From Actinomortierella ambigua (lineage: Eukaryota; Mortierellomycota; Mortierellomycetes; Mortierellales; Mortierellaceae), in the NCBI GenBank assembly GCA_016098155.1, contig JAAAJB010000826.1, forward strand, positions 1 through 11,422: 11,422 nt of DNA, given 5' to 3'. Every line of letters starts with the position of its first letter. The stretch's first letter is position 1. Under the pieces are notes generated by a model. It made no database searches. It saw only the letters and a list, made by a program, of their open reading frames with translations, and was not told where the DNA came from. The position numbers were made by a program, and so were the translations under genes. Below, piece by piece: positions 8,082 to 11,422 of the stretch.

Positions 8082-8340
8082 GCTGTCTAGATCTCCCCCT
8101 TCCCTCTCCGACCGATGCAAAAACGCCGCAAGAAAAGGGTAGTAAAGATAAAAAAAACAGTTCTTGGTTCTGTGTCACATCCACTTGCCCTCTCCGACAC
8201 GGTCTCTACGGCGTTTGCACGTACCTATGGGACGATATCCAGCAGAGTTCGGTCTAGACAGTATGGTACCCTTTTTCCTTTTCAACCTTGTTTGGGAAAA
8301 CTGGGAGGGCGCGATGCTCTGTAGTTCACCAGAAGAACTC

Positions 8341-8379
8341 ACACACACACACACACACACACGCTCTCTCTCTCTCTCT
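8341..8379. repeat. Compound (AC)11-(CT)8 microsatellite
   Basis: Eleven AC units (8341-8362) are followed by G and eight CT units (8364-8379), then TGTCTCTGG. It is likely length-polymorphic. Confidence 0.9.
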
Positions 8380-8555
8380 GTCTCTGGGGTCTATTGATAC
8401 TTGAGTGAGTGAGAAGAGTTGCAAATGTTGGTGACATTGGACTTTTGGGATGAGATTGGATTGTGGTCCTGTCCTGAGCAAGGGCCGGAATGCAGATCAA
8501 CAAGAGAAAGCCAAGGGGCTAGAAGAAAACCCGACCATCTTCCTTTACTCGCTAT

Positions 8556-8583
8556 GCTCTCTCTATCTCTCTCTCTCTCTCTC
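8556..8583. repeat. CT microsatellite
   Basis: A (CT)n run with one TATC interruption lies about 40 bases upstream of the splice-like CAG at 8625, so it would fall in the pyrimidine-rich part of a putative intron if the candidate gene is real. Confidence 0.85.
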
Positions 8584-9085
8584 GCTCTTCTTTTGTAAAC
8601 GTGCACTCCCTTTCTGACATACCCAGGTCAAGAAGGAAGGACAGTGCTCCAAGGTATCACGAAGGTGGAGAAGCAAGAGTTGCCGCCATCTCTGGTCTGG
8701 ATGACAGGAGAAAAAATCTACACGGCCCTGACGCGAGATGGCCGTGTCTCACCTGCCCTTGGAGCTATTCCAGAGGATGGTTATGTGTTGACACGACCCC
8801 CCCCCCTGAAGAACACTTTCTTCTCCTTTGGTGACTTTGACTCCCTTTTTTTTTCTTTTGCAGCTCCCCCTCCTTGAAGCAAAAGTACGAACACCACCCC
8901 CCCCCCCTCCCGAGGGCAGATATGAGGATGGAGGGATGGGGGGAAGGGAGTAGGTTGTCGTTTAGAGATAGAGAAAGGGCGCTGTCCTGTCGTCCAATTG
9001 CCGTTGCAGAGAAAACGTGCTCAACGCCATGTTCATCAAGTGGAACATGAGTGCTCGCATAGAATTTAATACCAAGGGGGGGGCA

Positions 9086-9325
9086 TTAGGCTGTCAAGAG
9101 GGTTTCCTCACGACCCACGTCATGTTGTTTCCAAAACATTAGTGGGGAGGGGGGGAAAGAGGGGAGGTACGTGAATGGATCTGGGGCATGCAGAAAAAGA
9201 AGTGCTTGCAATGCATTGCATTTGGTTGTCGTAGAGGACAATGATACATGATAACGGAAGAGTCGCTCAGCCCTTTTGTTTCTGCTCATCTTCCGGTCTC
9301 TCAATCTCTTTCGCGCGCTCTCCAT
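9086..9325 (-). other. Small ATG-initiated open frame (79 aa), doubtful
   Basis: The minus-strand frame from ATG at 9325-9323 to TAA encodes 79 residues with a basic N-terminus (MESARKRLRDRKMSRNKRAE) and no signal peptide or known domain. An ATTAAA on the same strand lies at 9069-9064, about 17 bases after the stop. The start context is poor (T at -3). It overlaps plus-strand frames of equal plausibility, so it may be chance. Confidence 0.12.
9207..9220. repeat. Perfect 14-base palindrome TGCAATGCATTGCA
   Basis: The sequence is fully self-complementary with an ATGCAT core. It could be a dimer-binding site; no factor can be named. Confidence 0.6.
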
Positions 9326-10095
9326 GGATTCCTCTCCTCTAATGGTTTCATTTCACAGCCCGTTCTTCCACCGTTAATTGAACTAGCGAAGAATGGCGCT
9401 ATAATTATGGTCTACCTACTTGATGAGTGTCTTGAAGATATCCGACAAACAGATACGGTGAGAGGAAGGACAGGAGGAGGAAACAGAAAACAAAAAATGT
9501 AGAGCGGTGTGGAAAGACGAAAAAAAAAGGTTGTATTGAAATGAGTGGAAGAAAGGTAGAGAGAGAGCCGGAGAAAGGAGGGATTGGGGAGAGAAGGAAA
9601 GAAAAAAAAAAAGGGACGAACGATGGTCTCTAAAGGCGAGATGGAAATATAAAGACTTTCATCCCAACAGTATTCCCTTCTTGATTTCATCGTATAGCCT
9701 TTCTTTCTCTCTTTCTCTTTTGATCTATCGCGGACGTTTTTATTCGCGGGTTGACCAACCATCGAAAGCATCAAAAAACAATACGGTAAGGGGGAGCGAT
9801 TTTTTTTTCTCAACATGAGGTTTTTTTTTTCTCTCTCCCAACCTCCTTTGTCTTTCCCGCGATACGGCCCAAGCAGAAACACGAAATTGTCCAACAATGC
9901 AAAAAAGAGAGAGGCTGGGGCAACAAAGATCATGTGTGTAACCGCTGAAGTTTGAGCAGTAGGCTTCTCTTGGTTGTTTGGGTAGGTCACCATTGGTCCG
10001 AACCACCTTCCTTCGATGTGTGGTGTCCAACTGTCCAACAGGACATCCGTCTGACTGAAAAAGGAAACCCCCCACTACGGGTCGTTGTTTTCTAT

Positions 10096-10101
10096 TTTAA
10101 T
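10096..10101 (-). terminator. Possible ATTAAA polyadenylation signal for ALG3
   Basis: The minus strand reads GATTAAAATAG, containing ATTAAA, about 330 bases beyond the ALG3 stop codon. No AATAAA is seen closer to the stop. This is a motif match only. Confidence 0.2.
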
Positions 10102-10426
10102 CGCTAGGGCGCCATTGGCCTCTCCCTCCACTTTGGCAGTGAAGTCTTTTCTCCTTTGTTGACAGTTAACGAGTTGAGAGAGCCACAAATGGTAGCGATG
10201 GCGAAAGACGGATTGCCTGACTCCCTATCTGTCTGTCTGTCTTCCCTGCCTGACCTACTGGTCTTAACATGAGGTCGAGGTACCAGTTAGCTTCTTCTTC
10301 ATCTCAATATCCCAAATGCAGCAGCCCTAGCCAAAACATCAAGTTTGACAACCTGGGTGGTCCATGTTTCACCATGATTGTTATTTGAAAAAAAAAGTGT
10401 TTGGTTGAACAGTACAAGAACTGAAT

Positions 10427-11422
10427 TCAGTGCGCCCGCCACAGCCCCGCCAGCAGGACCAGGTGACACGCGAGTAATACCGTCGAGCTAGTACCAGTCG
10501 CCGGGAAAATATTCCAGCTCCACTCTATCAAAGCCCAGATCACCAGACGTACGCCCACCCCAACGGTACTAGAGAGATAGGCGCTCGTGGTGGTCGTGCT
10601 TGTGCTCGTGGCCGATGTTGTCTTGGAGGAGGAAGAAAAACTCTCAAAGAACCTTGCCCGCCACAGCAGATACGGAACCGTCATCGCATACCAGCTGTAA
10701 AACTGATAGTGCAACGATCTCGAAAACACAATCCCCATGAAATTGCTCGTCCACAACATTGTGACCACCTGCTCGGGCCAACTTTGCTGCTGGCGCCGAC
10801 GCTGCAACATCGCCTCCGTCGCCGTCCACCCACGCACAAACGCTGTGACGACACCACTGCTTTGGCCAGCCTCCATCCTACGGCCCCATCGGTAGTGCAG
10901 AAATGCCAGGAGCACAAGTGCATGAGAGGCCAAGAGCATCAGCGCAAGCGGCTTGGACAGAAAGATCGACTCGGGAAGCATCTTCCAGTTGACCGTCCAT
11001 TCGTACATGAACACTCGTGAAAACTCAAAGGCTCGAGAGAGATAGCTGTCGGCATGGTGGAGAGTGAATGGGAGAGAAACCAGGACCTAATTCAAGGGAG
11101 GTAGGAAAACCAGTGTGTGTTACAGAGTGGAGTGCAACGTTTTATCAACGGTTAATTATTTTTTTCATCTTTAAACTTTTTTTTCTTAAATTTTTTTAGA
11201 CTCTTATTTTTTTTTTCATTTACCTGGAGAAGGACGATGATCGCCAGCTGAACCATAGTTCCGGAAGCTCCAACGGCTTCCCAGAGCAGAAACCCAAATG
11301 CTGGGAAGAAGAGCAAGATGTTCATCTTGATCGAGAGTGCCAAGCTAAAACCCAAATAAGTCGTAGTCGTCAGTAAAAAGATGACCAAGAGTGCTAGAAC
11401 GGAAACTCGACTTTTCACATTC
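10427..11422 (-). CDS. ALG3: ALG3, Dol-P-Man:Man5GlcNAc2-PP-Dol alpha-1,3-mannosyltransferase (partial, 5' end missing)
   Basis: The ER-membrane enzyme (GT58 family) adds the sixth mannose, alpha-1,3-linked, from dolichol-P-mannose to the lipid-linked oligosaccharide in N-glycan assembly. Exons 11422-11224 and 11086-10427 encode the last 285 or so residues of a family usually about 440-460 long; the N-terminal part and start lie beyond the window. Recognisable family motifs are SIKMN (11334-11320), SYLSRAFEFSRVF, WTVNW (10999-10985) followed by KMLPE, and NFMGIVFSRSLHYQFYSWY with PYLLW. Several hydrophobic membrane segments alternate with short loops. One loop before the last membrane segments is a Ser/Thr-rich insertion, 20 of 26 residues (10642-10565), which is absent from the human and yeast enzymes as I recall them. 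The protein ends WRAH. No frameshift or stop is seen. Confidence 0.93.
11087..11223 (-). other. ALG3 intron (137 nt, phase 0)
   Basis: Donor GTAAAT is at 11223-11218 and the acceptor GAATTAG ends at 11087. Splicing joins IIVLLQ to VLVSLPF, exactly the continuity expected of the family. The 5' half of the intron is very A-rich on the sense strand (T runs on the + strand at 11160-11216). Confidence 0.9.

Larger units (their letters stand above)
8115..8877 (+). other. Candidate spliced coding islands (exons near 8115-8219 and 8626-8877)
   Basis: An ATG at 8115 opens a 69-codon frame with a very basic start (MQKRRKKRVVKIKK). Separately, after ACCCAG at 8625, with CTGAC about ten bases upstream as a possible branch site, a frame is open from 8628 to TGA at 8875-8877. 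It has a protein-like composition, including LVWMTGEKIYTALTRDG and IPEDGYVLTRP. A possible donor GTACCT at 8220 joined to the exon at 8626 preserves the frame across the CA and CT microsatellites, but one join in three would do so by chance. No homologous family is recognised. The last part, after a C run at about 8800, reads through T-rich sequence and is unlikely to be coding. It may be a small gene, a gene relic or chance. Confidence 0.15.
6272..10426. other. Repeat-rich 4.1 kb gap without a recognised gene
   Basis: Between the ATPase upstream region and the ALG3 stop there is no protein family I can name. The stretch alternates pyrimidine tracts (6361-6381, 6883-7018, 8060-8081, 8364-8379, 8556-8583), purine tracts (6721-6774, 9460-9615), a CA run (8341-8362) and many homopolymer runs of seven or more bases, with islands of ordinary complexity around 7021-7380, 8110-8330, 8620-8800, 8970-9140 and 9200-9460. 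Open frames across the tracts arise because pyrimidine-only codons cannot be stops. Some islands carry splice-like signals and are described separately. No tRNA or rRNA was seen. Confidence 0.6.

Noticed and set aside
9412..10038. 208-codon minus-strand open frame
   Set aside because: It starts at TTG, not ATG, and much of its length is Phe/Ser/Leu-rich translation of purine/pyrimidine tracts, which cannot contain stops on the pyrimidine strand.
1..11422. CRISPR array, transposon ends, tRNA or rRNA genes
   Set aside because: No regularly spaced repeats, transposase or reverse-transcriptase motifs, long terminal repeats, or tRNA box sequences were seen on reading both strands.

Overview
The window looks like nuclear DNA of a filamentous fungus, probably an early-diverging one (Mortierella- or Mucor-like). 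This is an inference. The genes are split by introns with GTAAGT/GTACGT/GTAAAT donors and TAG acceptors, they use eukaryotic protein families, and a Na,K-ATPase-type (IIC) cation pump is known mainly from early-diverging fungi. No bacterial operons, ribosome binding sites, CRISPR, rRNA, tRNA or intact transposon were seen.

Layout. 1-550: non-coding upstream region with an over-represented CAAGGA motif. 551-856 (+): small secreted protein with eight cysteines. 857-1915: region between convergent genes. 1916-5986 (-): P-type ATPase in three exons (5986-5810, 5324-5052, 4813-1916; introns 485 and 238 nt, both phase 0), about 1115 residues. 5987-about 6300: its upstream region, with a TATA-like site on the minus strand. 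About 6300-10426: 4.1 kb with no recognisable gene. It is full of homopurine/homopyrimidine tracts, CA/CT microsatellites and long G, C, A or T runs. It also holds a few non-repetitive islands that could be exons, the best being 7021-7379, which follows a textbook branch point, pyrimidine tract and CAG. 10427-11422 (-): 3' part of ALG3, the ER dolichol-P-mannose mannosyltransferase of N-glycan assembly, with one intron (11223-11087) and its N-terminal part beyond the right edge.

How they work together: there is no evident pathway link. The ATPase would set plasma-membrane (or internal) Na+/K+/H+ gradients, ALG3 builds the lipid-linked oligosaccharide in the ER, and the secreted protein carries an NYT sequon that could receive such a glycan. 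The most notable biology is the pump. It has the full catalytic machinery, but changed cation-site residues (His where Na,K-ATPase has Ser775 and gastric H,K-ATPase has Lys), lost acidic residues at the third sodium site, no SYGQ beta-subunit motif and a long M6-M7 insertion. I see no convincing new multi-gene system. The hidden-exon candidates in the 4 kb gap are the main unknown.
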